Notes under the pieces: model-generated
What the model saw: the letters and a program-made list of their open reading frames with translations, nothing else
Databases searched by the model: none
What the model was told of the DNA's origin: nothing
Assembly: GCF_030540835.1 (NCBI RefSeq)
Contig: NZ_JAUOEK010000117.1
Location: 1-64,000, forward strand
Direction of reading: 5' to 3'
DNA from: Flavivirga aquimarina
GTDB lineage: Bacteria > Bacteroidota > Bacteroidia > Flavobacteriales > Flavobacteriaceae
DNA length: 64,000 nucleotides
Program-made: the position numbers and the translations under genes
Shown: positions 16,340 through 26,260 of the stretch, piece by piece
Position numbering within the stretch: position 1 is the stretch's first letter
Layout of the letters: the number at the start of each line of letters is the position of its first letter

Positions 16340-18406
16340 TTGAATAAATATTGTTTATTTATAGCATATCTTCTTCTTACTCTTAACATAAATGCTCAAA
16401 ACGATAGCTTTGATGTGATGTTGGATAGCATCCAAGAATTAAGAAAGTTGTCTAAAAAGAAAAGTTTAAATCTCGATGACAGGCTTAAATATGCTGAACG
16501 GTCTAGTGAATTATCAAATGAAATAGGTATTGATTCTCTTATTCTTTTATCTAATGAGAAGGTAGCTTACCTCTATTCATTAAAAAAAGATTACGAATAT
16601 TCAATAAAACTATACCGTAAAAATTTAAAATTAGCACATAAACTTAATGATTCTTTAAGTTATGCATACGCTGCTGCTGGTATCGCCTACGGATATAATT
16701 TTTACGGAGTACACATTGATAGTTCCCTTTTTTATTTCAAAAAATCAATAAAAATCTCCGAAAAAATAAATTATGCTAAATTAACTTTAATATCACTAAG
16801 AAACATTGCTTTATTACAAAAAGACAAACGTGATTATCTTGGTAGCGACATTAGCACTTTTAAAACAATTAACTTATTAAAAACACTTCCAAAAAGTGAT
16901 GAAAATCTAGATAATTTATCGGATTGTTATAATAACCTTGGGCTCAATGCTAAATATTTAAAACTTTATGATAAAGCTATTGAATATCACCAAAAATCTT
17001 TATTAATTAATAATGAATTATCTGACAGGTATGAAAGTGAAAATGTCAATGATCTTAATAAGTTTGGAAACTATTTATATGCTAAAATCAATTTAGCGGA
17101 GGCTTATAAAGAAAAAGGGAATTATAAAAAAGCTTTATCTATATATGAAAGATTACTTGAAAACAAAGATTTATTAAAAAAAGACCCGCTGTCATATGTT
17201 GCCGTAATTAATAATAAAGCTTATAATTTATTTTTGTCAAAAAATAGCAATACAAAATACATTAAATCTCTTTTTAATAAAGCTTATAAAATTAGTGACA
17301 GCCTAAATGCTTTATATGAAATTACTGCTGGAGGTAACGATATGGCTGAGTTTTACCATGCTATCAATAAAAAAGACTCAGCTCTTATGCTTTCTAAAAG
17401 GTCATATGCTATTGGTAAACAGATTAAAAACTATTATGAAGTTTCCAGAGCCTTATTAATGCTTTCTAAACTAGAGGAAGGAGAAACAGGGAAGCAATAT
17501 TTATACGAACATATAAAACTTAATGATAGCCTTCTTGATATTGAACGTGCTTCAAGAAACAAATTTGCCAGAATTCAATATGAAACTGATAACTACAAAG
17601 ACGAAACCAAACGTTTAGCAACTCAAAACATTTTAATTGTTTCTATTGGACTTATCATCATTTTAGTTTCTGCTCTTATTTTTAGTATTAAAGTTCAAAT
17701 TACTAAAAACGAACTATTACGCTTTGAGAGTGAGCAACAAAAAGCCAATGAAGAAATTTATACGCTCATGCTAAGGCAACAGTCAAAAATTGAGGAAGGA
17801 CGCCTTATAGAGCGTCACCGTATCTCTGAAGAATTACATGATGGGATTTTAAATAGACTTCTGGGCTCTAGATTAGGATTAGAGTTTTTAACTATGGATA
17901 ATCATAACAAAGAAAAATACCGTTTTTATATTGACGAAATTCAAACTATAGAAAAAGAAATAAGGAACCTCTCACATGAATTAAAGAATACAAAATTAGA
18001 TGCCGATAAAGATTTTGTTGCGGTTCTAAAAGACTACATTAGTAATCAAAGTAATTTACATGCTTTTCAATACAATCTTCATCTAAAAGGAACCATTGCT
18101 TGGGACGACATTAATGATTATATAAAGGTTAATCTGTATCGGATTATTCAAGAGGCTATCCAAAATGTTATCAAACATGCTAAAGCAAAAACGATTACTA
18201 TTAATTTCTATTTAAAGTCTAATAACTTATATGTAGATATTGCAGATGATGGTATTGGTTTTGGTCCAAATCTAAAAAGAAACGGTATCGGTTTATTGAA
18301 TATAGAATCTAGAGTATCAAAGCTTAAAGGTAAACTAACAATTATATCTAAAATAAAAATTGGAACAATTTTAGTTATTCAAGTCCCTCTTTTTAAATCT
18401 CTATAA
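16340..18406 (+). CDS. TPR sensor histidine kinase (HisKA_3 type)
   Basis: A 688-residue membrane kinase. A signal peptide (MNKYCLFIAYLLLTLNINAQ) is followed by a periplasmic tetratricopeptide region (about residues 30-410, e.g. NLGLNAKYLKLYDKAIEYHQKSL), one membrane span (ILIVSIGLIIILVSALIFSI, about 430-450), a DHp helix with the phospho-His in RHRISEELHDGILNRL and an ATPase domain with NVIKHAKA (N box) and DDGIGFG (G1 box). The start is TTG, chosen because it begins the signal peptide. Family members pair with a LuxR-type response regulator, but none is adjacent, so it is an orphan here. Its last 14 bp overlap the gene on the other strand. Confidence 0.88.
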   Translation: MNKYCLFIAYLLLTLNINAQNDSFDVMLDSIQELRKLSKKKSLNLDDRLKYAERSSELSNEIGIDSLILLSNEKVAYLYSLKKDYEYSIKLYRKNLKLAHKLNDSLSYAYAAAGIAYGYNFYGVHIDSSLFYFKKSIKISEKINYAKLTLISLRNIALLQKDKRDYLGSDISTFKTINLLKTLPKSDENLDNLSDCYNNLGLNAKYLKLYDKAIEYHQKSLLINNELSDRYESENVNDLNKFGNYLYAKINLAEAYKEKGNYKKALSIYERLLENKDLLKKDPLSYVAVINNKAYNLFLSKNSNTKYIKSLFNKAYKISDSLNALYEITAGGNDMAEFYHAINKKDSALMLSKRSYAIGKQIKNYYEVSRALLMLSKLEEGETGKQYLYEHIKLNDSLLDIERASRNKFARIQYETDNYKDETKRLATQNILIVSIGLIIILVSALIFSIKVQITKNELLRFESEQQKANEEIYTLMLRQQSKIEEGRLIERHRISEELHDGILNRLLGSRLGLEFLTMDNHNKEKYRFYIDEIQTIEKEIRNLSHELKNTKLDADKDFVAVLKDYISNQSNLHAFQYNLHLKGTIAWDDINDYIKVNLYRIIQEAIQNVIKHAKAKTITINFYLKSNNLYVDIADDGIGFGPNLKRNGIGLLNIESRVSKLKGKLTIISKIKIGTILVIQVPLFKSL

Positions 18407-18671
18407 TATCTTTTTTCTTATTAAAAACATAGGTGTATAGCCACATGAGTGTGAATGTTGGTATAACATCTAAACCTGGTAATGCCTCTTCAACAAACGT
18501 TATAATACCAGCTATTTTACCTGGTTTTCCTTTGTAAAGTTTTGTCATTAGCCAACCCGAAATAGGCGCCCATACAATATCTGAAAACTCGCCAACACCC
18601 GGAATTATAAAAGATGCATATCCAACAGCATCGAAAATAATACCAAGTATTAATTTTTTGTACTTATTCAT
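18393..18671 (-). CDS. Small conserved membrane protein
   Basis: A 92-residue protein I do not recognise. It has two or three hydrophobic stretches (LGIIFDAVGYASFIIPGVGEF, the ALPGLDVIPTFTLMWLYTYVF end) with conserved-looking Gly/Pro and ends in Lys-rich KKKDIIEI. The hydrophobic segments are consistent with an inner-membrane protein. It is convergent with the histidine kinase gene, overlapping by 14 bp, and lies 56 bp downstream of folE on the same strand. Confidence 0.6.
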   Translation of the reverse strand: MNKYKKLILGIIFDAVGYASFIIPGVGEFSDIVWAPISGWLMTKLYKGKPGKIAGIITFVEEALPGLDVIPTFTLMWLYTYVFNKKKDIIEI

Positions 18672-18727
18672 TAAACAATATTTGATATCATAAAATACGC
18701 AAGAAACATACCAAAATCATTCACTGG

Positions 18728-19315
18728 CTACTTCCCTATCAACTTTAAAAATTCGTTTCTGGTTTCAATTTTTTCAAACTGCCCTCTAAACCCCGATGTT
18801 GTTGTAATAGAATTTTGTTTTTGCACCCCTCTCATCATCATACACATATGAGATGCTTCTATAACTACAGCAACACCTTGTGGTTTTAAAGTATCATTTA
18901 TACAATCTAAAATTTGTTCTGTTAAACGCTCCTGTACCTGTAAACGCCTTGCAAAAACATCTACAATTCTTGGCAATTTACTTAACCCAACAATTTGTCC
19001 ATTAGGGATATAGGCAATATGTACTTTTCCAAAAAAAGGTAATATATGGTGTTCACAAAGAGAATACAACTCAATATCCTTTACAATAACCATTTCATTA
19101 TAAGATTCCTTAAACATAGCACTTTTAAGTATCTCAACAGGATCTTGATGGTATCCTTGAGTTAAAAACTGCATGGCTTTAGCTGCACGTTCCGGGGTCT
19201 TTAACAGTCCGTCACGACCAACATCTTCTCCTAAATCTTTAATAATGTCTTTGTACCTGTTCTTAACATCATCAGTTACTTGCATGTTGTATTCTTCAAA
19301 CTTCTTATATGGCAT
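18728..19315 (-). CDS. folE: GTP cyclohydrolase I
   Basis: A 195-residue enzyme that converts GTP to 7,8-dihydroneopterin triphosphate, the first step of folate (tetrahydropterin) synthesis. Zinc-binding residues are seen in LCEHHILPF (Cys-Glu-His-His) and in HMCMMMRGV; the active-site signature [22 protein letters not shown] is intact. The length is near the short end of the family but complete. The gene stands 267 bp from the divergent ABC ATPase gene, with no promoter element I can place. Confidence 0.97.
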   Translation of the reverse strand: MPYKKFEEYNMQVTDDVKNRYKDIIKDLGEDVGRDGLLKTPERAAKAMQFLTQGYHQDPVEILKSAMFKESYNEMVIVKDIELYSLCEHHILPFFGKVHIAYIPNGQIVGLSKLPRIVDVFARRLQVQERLTEQILDCINDTLKPQGVAVVIEASHMCMMMRGVQKQNSITTTSGFRGQFEKIETRNEFLKLIGK

Positions 19316-19581
19316 ATCCTCTTAATATATTTCTTAATTTCAAGAATTGTTTTTCATAATTTTTAAAGTTAAGTAAATTTTAGCTTTTAATTAGTAAAAC
19401 TAAAAACTCTAAAAGATTCTTATTTCAAAGCACTAATATATTATTTGATCGATATTTAACATACTTTTTACTTCATTTTATAGATTTCAATGACCTAAAA
19501 GGTGTTTTTAGAAGAAAAGTAGCCCATAATCGTTGCTCATAAATCTATAAAGTAGTATTTTCAGCGTTCCAATTAATAAAA

Positions 19582-20244
19582 ATGATTCAAGCAAAAAATA
19601 TTCACAAGTATTACGGTGATTTACACGTACTAAAAGGTGTAGATATCCATATTGAAAAAGGTGAGGTTGTTTCTATTGTTGGCGCGTCTGGTGCTGGAAA
19701 AACAACCTTGTTACAAATACTGGGGACATTAGACAATGCTTCTACAGATGAAAATTTTCAGTTGCATATAAATAATATCAACATTAAGTCTCTTAATGAT
19801 AAAGGGTTGGCGAAGTTTAGAAACGAACATATTGGTTTTATATTTCAGTTTCATCAGCTACTTCCGGAGTTTACAGCTTTAGAAAATGTGTGTTTACCAG
19901 CTTTTATAAAAGGCACTAATAAAGCCGATGCTGAAAAACGGGCTTTAGAACTTTTAGACTTTTTAGGTTTATCAAAGCGTTATAATCATAAACCAAATGA
20001 ATTATCGGGCGGTGAGCAACAACGTGTGGCAGTTGCCAGAGCATTAATAAATAATCCCGATTTAATTTTTGCTGATGAACCCTCGGGCAATTTAGATAGC
20101 GAATCTGCAGAAATGTTGCACAGCTTGTTTTTTAAATTAAGAGATGAATTCGGTCAAACCTTTGTAATTGTTACCCATAATAAAGAATTAGCAGATCTAG
20201 CCGATAGAAAACTCACCATGGTAGATGGTAGGATTATAAGGTAA
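19582..20244 (+). CDS. LolD-type ABC transporter ATP-binding protein
   Basis: A 220-residue ATPase of the LolD/MacB group. Walker A is GASGAGKTT (about residues 35-43), Q-loop [11 protein letters not shown], signature [15 protein letters not shown] and Walker [16 protein letters not shown]. In such systems it drives a membrane partner that extracts lipoproteins or substrates from the inner membrane; no permease gene is adjacent, so the partner must be elsewhere. The assignment to LolD rather than another MacB-like export ATPase is therefore only likely. Confidence 0.85.
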   Translation: MIQAKNIHKYYGDLHVLKGVDIHIEKGEVVSIVGASGAGKTTLLQILGTLDNASTDENFQLHINNINIKSLNDKGLAKFRNEHIGFIFQFHQLLPEFTALENVCLPAFIKGTNKADAEKRALELLDFLGLSKRYNHKPNELSGGEQQRVAVARALINNPDLIFADEPSGNLDSESAEMLHSLFFKLRDEFGQTFVIVTHNKELADLADRKLTMVDGRIIR

Positions 20245-20284
20245 TTTGAATTGTTTGTTATTGCTTAGGTTTATACTAAATATA

Positions 20285-21397
20285 TCATTCCCCTCCATAC
20301 AATTTATATACTTCTGAACCTGCACATAAAAATGCTCCTGTACCGTAAACTTCAGTTTTGTCTACCCAAGCACTACCCGGAGCAGCTCCAATAGGTTGAA
20401 CATAACCTAACATACCTTCTTTTGTAACGTAACTAACCATAGCATTCCATCCTTTTTTTACTGCTGGTGTATAAGTTTGTTTATCTAAAATTCCATTGTT
20501 TAAACCCCATGCTAAGCCATAAATATAGAATGATGAACCACTTGTTTCAGGTGTAGGATAAGACGCTTGCTTCAATAAACTCATTGACCAGTGACCTTCT
20601 GAAGTCTGAATTACAAGTAGTTTTTTAGCCATTTTTTTGTAAATATTCAGAAAGTATTTGTATTCATCACTTTGTGGGTTCAACTCATTCAATATATTTA
20701 CCAAACCGGCAAATACCCAGCCATTACCTCTTGACCAAAATATTTTTGTGCCGTCATCCAATTTGTCTATATAGCTTTGATCTCGGTAATACAAGTTTTC
20801 TTTTTTATCGAATAAAAAATCGGTTGTGGCCTTATATTCTGTCATCATAAAATCAAGGTATTTTTTTTCTCCTGTAATGTTATACAATTTTGCCCAAACT
20901 GGCGGTGACATAAATAAAGCATCACACCAGTTCCACCTATCTAGGTGATAAGGGCTTTTCCACTCTAAAGATGTTTGTGCAGGATGATACATAATGAAAT
21001 CAAACTGCTCTATTGTTGGTTTAATCATATTCTCATCCATAAACTTACGATATAACTCAACATATAATTGACCTACGGCATGATCGTCTGCATGATATTT
21101 ACGACGGTGTAACTTCCACTCGTGCTTTTCTCCTATTTCTTTAAGCCAATTATAATATTTCTCATCATCTGCCATATCTGCCCATTTTACTAAACCAACA
21201 TACAATGCACCATTTGTCCAATCTAATGGATGGTGAGGTTTTTTATGTCCGCTATACAAATCTTCAAAATGATCAATTTGCCAATTAGCAACTTTTTTCA
21301 TGATTTTTTTCACATCGGCTGGCTCTATGTTTTGGGCTTGAGATAAATCAGTAATTGTCAATACTACTAACAATGTTATAATCTTTAATATTTTCAT
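20285..21397 (-). CDS. GH105-family unsaturated glucuronyl/rhamnogalacturonyl hydrolase
   Basis: A 370-residue exported enzyme, signal peptide MKILKIITLLVVLTITDLSQAQ. It has the (alpha/alpha)6 barrel features of GH88/GH105: WTNGALYVGL, YHADDHAVGQLYVELY with the candidate catalytic Asp, WNWCDALFMSPP and WSRGNGWVFAGL. Members remove the unsaturated uronic acid from oligosaccharides released by polysaccharide lyases (pectin, ulvan). No lyase, SusC/D pair or other glycan gene lies beside it, so it is not part of a visible polysaccharide utilisation locus. Confidence 0.85.
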   Translation of the reverse strand: MKILKIITLLVVLTITDLSQAQNIEPADVKKIMKKVANWQIDHFEDLYSGHKKPHHPLDWTNGALYVGLVKWADMADDEKYYNWLKEIGEKHEWKLHRRKYHADDHAVGQLYVELYRKFMDENMIKPTIEQFDFIMYHPAQTSLEWKSPYHLDRWNWCDALFMSPPVWAKLYNITGEKKYLDFMMTEYKATTDFLFDKKENLYYRDQSYIDKLDDGTKIFWSRGNGWVFAGLVNILNELNPQSDEYKYFLNIYKKMAKKLLVIQTSEGHWSMSLLKQASYPTPETSGSSFYIYGLAWGLNNGILDKQTYTPAVKKGWNAMVSYVTKEGMLGYVQPIGAAPGSAWVDKTEVYGTGAFLCAGSEVYKLYGGE

Positions 21398-21520
21398 CCT
21401 TTAATAATTGTTACTGGTTTAAAATTAATGACTTAATTATCTGAAAAACGAAGTTAATTTTTTAATTATAATTTTAATACTCTTAAAGATTATTATTTCA
21501 CATTACTTATTAAGAATAAC

Positions 21521-21528
21521 TACTTTTG
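21521..21528 (+). promoter_or_regulatory. -7 element before split TIGR02757 gene
   Basis: TACTTTTG matches TAnnTTTG and lies 19 bp before the TTG start at 21548, so the fragment probably still has its original promoter. Confidence 0.5.
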
Positions 21529-21547
21529 TTTTTAAATTTTTTGAACT

Positions 21548-22090
21548 TTGAATAAAGCTGAACTTAAAGACTTTTTAGACGTTAAAGTTTCACAATACAA
21601 TAACCTAAAGTTTATTGAAAGTGACCCTATACAAATCCCGCATCGGTTTAGTAAAAAAGAAGACATAGAAATCTCAGGCTTTTTAACAGCCACTATAGCT
21701 TGGGGAAATAGAAAAAGTATTATTAATAATGCGAAGCGTTTAATGGAATTGCTAGACAATTCTCCTTATGATTTTGTTTTAAATCATTCGGAAACTGATT
21801 TAGAAAAACTGAGCCCTTTTGTCCATAGAACTTTTAACGGTAATGACTGCATTCAGTTTATAAAATCCCTAAAGCACATTTATAAAAAACATGGTGGTTT
21901 AGAGTCAGTTTTTTCAAAACATGCGAAAACGGAATCACTACAAGTATCTATCTCAAAATTTAAATCAACATTCTTTGAAATTGAACATTTACAAAGAACA
22001 CAAAAACACGTAAGTGATCCTTTAAAAAATTCTAGGTCACTACCTTTTTTTTTAAATAATTTAATTCCTACATCATTTAATGATATATAA
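21548..22090 (+). pseudogene. TIGR02757 family protein, N-terminal fragment (interrupted gene)
   Basis: This frame encodes 180 residues whose first 162 (to DPLKNS, position 22033) align throughout with the complete copy at 31474-32247, including SDPIQIPHRF, ATIAWGNRKSIINNA and HRTFNG. After that the match stops abruptly and an unrelated AT-rich tail leads to a stop at 22090. The missing C-terminal part is found 10.3 kb away, on the same strand, from about 32302. No stop or frameshift occurs in the fragment, so the break looks recent. It starts with TTG. TIGR02757 proteins are conserved in Bacteroidota and have no well-established function; the family has DNA-glycosylase-like (HhH-type) features. 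Confidence 0.9.
22039..22048. repeat. Left copy of 10-bp direct repeat flanking the island
   Basis: ACTACCTTTT lies 6 bp past the end of homology in the N-terminal fragment. An identical copy lies at 32281-32290, 12 bp before homology resumes. It may mark the insertion ends. Joining the two copies does not restore the reading frame, so it is not a simple target duplication. Confidence 0.5.
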
Positions 22091-22125
22091 ATACTATATT
22101 TATTGATTCAAAAAACTCTCTCTAA

Positions 22126-22335
22126 ATGAATCGAATTCGAGTAATTCTTGACGAAAAAGGCATAAAACAAACTTGGTTAGCCGAAAAGCTTAATAAAAGC
22201 TACAATATGGTAAATAGCTATGTGACAAATAAGAGGCAACCGAGTGTAGAAGTTTTATATCAAATAGCAGAACTATTGAATATTAGTGTGAAGGATTTAT
22301 TAACTGACAACCAAGAGTTTAATGCAGATAATTAA
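22126..22335 (+). CDS. XRE-family DNA-binding regulator
   Basis: A 69-residue single-domain helix-turn-helix protein: IKQTWLAEKLNKSYNMVNSYVTNKRQPSVEVLYQIAELLNI covers the five-helix Cro/CI fold. It is the first gene of the island operon and overlaps the helicase gene by 14 bp. Its size and position match controller proteins that time expression of restriction-modification genes, so autoregulation of this operon is a fair inference. Confidence 0.85.
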   Translation: MNRIRVILDEKGIKQTWLAEKLNKSYNMVNSYVTNKRQPSVEVLYQIAELLNISVKDLLTDNQEFNADN

Positions 22336-25300
22336 CAATAAAGACAGCCGATTACTAGATGTTTTAAAAACACTGGTGAATGAAAAATCCAATATTTATT
22401 TAAGTTGTAATTATTTCACATCATTTGCAGTTTTTGAGCTTACCGAAATCTTAAAAAAATCAAATAAAGTTGAAGTTTTACTCGATTACCAATTTCAGGA
22501 TGAGGAAGATTTCAAATTTATTCATAACGATAATGAAAGCCAACTCAATTTAAAGTTGGACAGGAAGCATAGAATAAATCAAGTACTAGGTTTAATTGAA
22601 GATAAAATTCAATTTCGGAAAGGCAGTATTGGTAATCAAAACATTCTTATTGTTGAAAAAGAAGGAATATCTACTTGCTTTACCTTAACTCCAATGAATT
22701 TAGATTCTGTTAGTTTAGGAGTGCTACCTTCAGGCATACCAATCTTTATCAATTCATTTGAAGACATCAACAATCAATACTTAAGTTTATTTCAGAACTC
22801 GTGGAATAATAGTACGCAATCCTTAAATGACTTAGTTCTTGAGAAATTAGAAAAAGGCATTAGAGGTTATACAGGTGAAGAGATATATAAATACTGTATT
22901 CAAGAAATATTCCATTATTCTACCATTAGTGAACGAGCTGATGAAAAATTACAGAAAGTTGGCTTCAAAGATTCTAAAGTATGGAACTTACTGTATAATT
23001 TTCAAAAGGATGCCGTTATTGGAGCAATTGAAAAAATAGAAACCTATGGTGGTTGCATTATTGCAGATTCAGTAGGATTGGGTAAAACTTTTGAGGGGCT
23101 TGCGGTAATGAAATACTATCAATTGAGAAATAGTAGAATTCTAGTATTAGCACCTAAAAAGCTACGTGAAAATTGGACGGTTTATCAAATGAATGACAAA
23201 CGTAATATTCTAGCAGAAGACCGTCTTAATTATGATGTATTAAACCATACAGACCTTTCAAGAGCTACGGGAAAATCAGGTGATATAGACCTAGAAATGA
23301 TTAATTGGGGGAATTATGATTTGGTGGTTATAGATGAGTCACATAACTTCCGAAACAACCCTACAAAACGAGGTATAACTCGTTACAGACGTTTAATGAA
23401 CGATGTTATCAAATCAAATATTCGCACCAAAGTTTTAATGTTATCTGCTACACCAGTCAATAACAAAATGAATGACTTAAAAAATCAGATAGCCTTTATA
23501 ACGGAAGGTGATGACCAAGCATTCAGCTCTTATGGAATAGATAGCATTACTCAAGTCATGCGAGATTCTCAACGTAGGTTTACACAATGGTATCGTGATG
23601 ATGACCCAGACGACCTTGATGTAAATGAGTTAATGGAAAGTTTAGATGGTGCATATTTTAGAATCCTAGATATGCTTACTATAGCAAGGTCTAGAAAACA
23701 TATCGAAAAATATTATGACACTTCAAATATTGGTAAATTTCCAACTCGTTTAAAGCCAGATACGGTACATCCCGAAATTGATACCAAAGGAAAATTTAGA
23801 GATATTGGTCAAGTTTATGATGAGATAAGTACACTTACACTAGCCTCTTATACGCCTTTAGGATATGTAAGAGCAGATAAACGAGATTTCTATGAGGAAA
23901 AATACGATATGCAGACGTATACAGGTAGCGTATTTAGACAAGTAGACCGTGAACAGAGTTTGATATATTTAATGCGTGTGAACCTTTTAAAACGTCTAGA
24001 AAGCTCTATTCATTCCTTTAAATTAACTACAGAAAAGTTAATTGAATTGGTAAATGCTAATTTGAAGCAACTTAAAGACCATCAAAACGGAGAAACTGAT
24101 TACGACCTCAACATTACAGATGTAGATATTGATGATACAGAACTGGAAGATTTATTAGTTGGTGGAAAAACCAAAGTATTAATTCAAGATATTGATACGA
24201 TTCGTTGGAGACAGGATTTAGAACATGACAAGCGTATTTTAACAAAGTTATTAGGGAATATCAAATTAATTGATGTAGAACGGGATGCAAAACTTAAAGA
24301 ATTAAAAGACCGCATTTCTGAAAAGGTAGACAAACAACCGTACAATAAAGGAAATAAAAAGGCTATCATTTTTACAGCTTTTGCTGATACTGCAAACTAT
24401 TTGTACAAAGAATTAAGTGGTTGGTTAAAAGAAGAAAAAGGGCTCAATAGTGCTTTAGTAACAGGTTCTGGTAATAACAAAACCAATATGAAGGATTGTC
24501 TAAGCGACCTCAGCTCGATTTTGACCCATTTCTCACCTCGTTCAAAAAACAGAAAAGATATTTTTCCAGATGTCACCAGTGAGATAGATATTTTGTTTTG
24601 TACCGATTGTATTTCAGAAGGTCAAAATCTTCAAGACTGTGATTATCTAGTTAACTATGATATTCACTGGAATCCAGTACGTATTATTCAACGTTTTGGA
24701 CGTATAGACCGTATAGGTTCTATTAATGAAAGCATCCAACTAGTAAACTTCTTCCCTTCAATGGAGTTAGACCAGTTTATAGATTTAGTGGCTCGTGTAC
24801 AAGGTCGTATGGTAATGCTAGATGTATCTGCTACAGGTGAAGATAATGTGATTAGTAGGTCTAACCGTGAAATGCAAGACCTCGATTATCGTAAAAGACA
24901 ATTAAAACAATTACAAAATCAAGTATTGGATTTAGAAGATATTGATGGAAATATTTCTATTACCGATATGACTTTTAATGATTTCAAGATTGATTTAGAA
25001 AAAAGTTCCGACCAGCAATTAGCAGATTTAAGCGATATTCCACCAGCATCTTATGCTGTGGTAAAATCTAATCTTTCTGAGGTTAAAGATGGTGTGATTT
25101 ACTGCTTAAAAGATACAAGTGCAGATTACAAAGACAAGCTTAAAAATAACATATTATATCCATTCTTTTTAGTTTACATTAGTCTAGATGGTACACACAT
25201 GGTTAAACCATCTCAATCGAAAAAAGCTCTAGATTATTTCCGTAAACTGTGTATGGGGCAAGATGGTGTATTAACAGATTTAGTGGCTCAATTTGAGAAA

Positions 25301-25489
25301 GAAACCAAGAATACCAAAAATATGACGGCTTACACCAAAGCTTTAAAAAATACCATACAAGAAGTTATTGGGGTTCAAGAAGAAATAGGATTAGATTCCC
25401 TAGCTAGTCAAGGTGGTACAACATTGTTTAGCAAAGCTATGAGTGATGAAGATTCGTTGGAATTAGTAAGTTATTTAATAATCAAATAA
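22322..25489 (+). CDS. SNF2/DEAD-like helicase with degenerate PLD-like N-terminus
   Basis: A 1055-residue superfamily-2 ATPase. Helicase motifs are clear: Walker A DSVGLGKTFEGL (about residues 249-260), motif II VVIDESHNFRN, motif III MLSATPVNN, and the C-terminal RecA lobe with AIIFTAFADTANYL, TDCISEGQNLQ and NPVRIIQRFGRIDRIGS (motif VI). The first 180 or so residues resemble the PLD-type N-domain of such helicases (LSCNYFTSFAVFELTEIL; FTLTPMNLDSVSLGV; FINSFEDINNQYLSLFQNSW), but no HxKxxxxD signature is visible, so nuclease activity there is doubtful. In the operon it precedes a DUF4391 gene and Type III-like mod and res genes. A role in DNA translocation during defence is inferred. Confidence 0.88.
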   Translation: MQIINNKDSRLLDVLKTLVNEKSNIYLSCNYFTSFAVFELTEILKKSNKVEVLLDYQFQDEEDFKFIHNDNESQLNLKLDRKHRINQVLGLIEDKIQFRKGSIGNQNILIVEKEGISTCFTLTPMNLDSVSLGVLPSGIPIFINSFEDINNQYLSLFQNSWNNSTQSLNDLVLEKLEKGIRGYTGEEIYKYCIQEIFHYSTISERADEKLQKVGFKDSKVWNLLYNFQKDAVIGAIEKIETYGGCIIADSVGLGKTFEGLAVMKYYQLRNSRILVLAPKKLRENWTVYQMNDKRNILAEDRLNYDVLNHTDLSRATGKSGDIDLEMINWGNYDLVVIDESHNFRNNPTKRGITRYRRLMNDVIKSNIRTKVLMLSATPVNNKMNDLKNQIAFITEGDDQAFSSYGIDSITQVMRDSQRRFTQWYRDDDPDDLDVNELMESLDGAYFRILDMLTIARSRKHIEKYYDTSNIGKFPTRLKPDTVHPEIDTKGKFRDIGQVYDEISTLTLASYTPLGYVRADKRDFYEEKYDMQTYTGSVFRQVDREQSLIYLMRVNLLKRLESSIHSFKLTTEKLIELVNANLKQLKDHQNGETDYDLNITDVDIDDTELEDLLVGGKTKVLIQDIDTIRWRQDLEHDKRILTKLLGNIKLIDVERDAKLKELKDRISEKVDKQPYNKGNKKAIIFTAFADTANYLYKELSGWLKEEKGLNSALVTGSGNNKTNMKDCLSDLSSILTHFSPRSKNRKDIFPDVTSEIDILFCTDCISEGQNLQDCDYLVNYDIHWNPVRIIQRFGRIDRIGSINESIQLVNFFPSMELDQFIDLVARVQGRMVMLDVSATGEDNVISRSNREMQDLDYRKRQLKQLQNQVLDLEDIDGNISITDMTFNDFKIDLEKSSDQQLADLSDIPPASYAVVKSNLSEVKDGVIYCLKDTSADYKDKLKNNILYPFFLVYISLDGTHMVKPSQSKKALDYFRKLCMGQDGVLTDLVAQFEKETKNTKNMTAYTKALKNTIQEVIGVQEEIGLDSLASQGGTTLFSKAMSDEDSLELVSYLIIK

Positions 25490-26260
25490 GTGGCGTTTCA
25501 ATATAACAACATATTAAATATTCCTGAACGAAGCATTTTAGATAAACGCTTAACTAAAGCCTTTTTTCTAAAAAATTTCTCGTTATCTACTGCTGAAAAA
25601 AAGCTATTAAATAATAATATTCAAAGCATGACTTGGTTAGCAAGTATTAAACCAGCTACGATTAATATTCCTGCTATTATTAATTCAGATTATAATTATG
25701 AAGAAATTCAAATTATGGTGTGTACAATTGCGGATAATAAGCTAAACGAACTTGCAGAAAAATGTATGACATTATTTCAAAAGTATATTCCTTACCAGAT
25801 GCTTGTTATTGTTGAAGATACTAATGAATTTAAAATCAATGTATGTGATAAGCGTATTAATAAAGCAGAAACAAATAAACGTACTATTGACCGTTTCTTT
25901 ATAACAAATAATCTATCAAAACTTTATAAAAACAACCTCAGCGAATTATTTTTTAAGGCACTAGATTTTAAAAATTTAGATAAAACCAATCTGGAATTGC
26001 TTTATAAAAGCTATATACAAGCTGTAGTGCAATTTCAAGCTGCAAGTATTACAGGTAGCTACCAAAAGCGAACTAACAAACGTACTGCTGAAGATATGCA
26101 AAATCTTGAAGCTATAGAATTATTGGAGCGAGACATAATTTCATTAACAAGTCAGATAAAAAAAGAAAATCAACTGAATGAAAAAGTGCAGTTGAATATT
26201 AAAATACAAGAAAAACGTAAAGAGATACAATCTCTTAAAGATACACTAACCAAAGTATGA
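25490..26260 (+). CDS. DUF4391 domain-containing protein
   Basis: A 256-residue protein that I place in DUF4391 by its pattern: N-terminal RSILDKRLTKAFFLKN, TWLASIKPATINIPA, the strand-rich EEIQIMVCTI core and a C-terminal coiled coil (about 200-254, EAIELLERDIISLTSQIKKEN and on). Proteins of this family accompany a helicase and a methyltransferase in restriction-like clusters, but their biochemical role is not established. It starts with GTG one base after the helicase stop codon and overlaps the methyltransferase gene by 4 bp (ATGA), so translation is coupled. Confidence 0.8.
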   Translation: MAFQYNNILNIPERSILDKRLTKAFFLKNFSLSTAEKKLLNNNIQSMTWLASIKPATINIPAIINSDYNYEEIQIMVCTIADNKLNELAEKCMTLFQKYIPYQMLVIVEDTNEFKINVCDKRINKAETNKRTIDRFFITNNLSKLYKNNLSELFFKALDFKNLDKTNLELLYKSYIQAVVQFQAASITGSYQKRTNKRTAEDMQNLEAIELLERDIISLTSQIKKENQLNEKVQLNIKIQEKRKEIQSLKDTLTKV

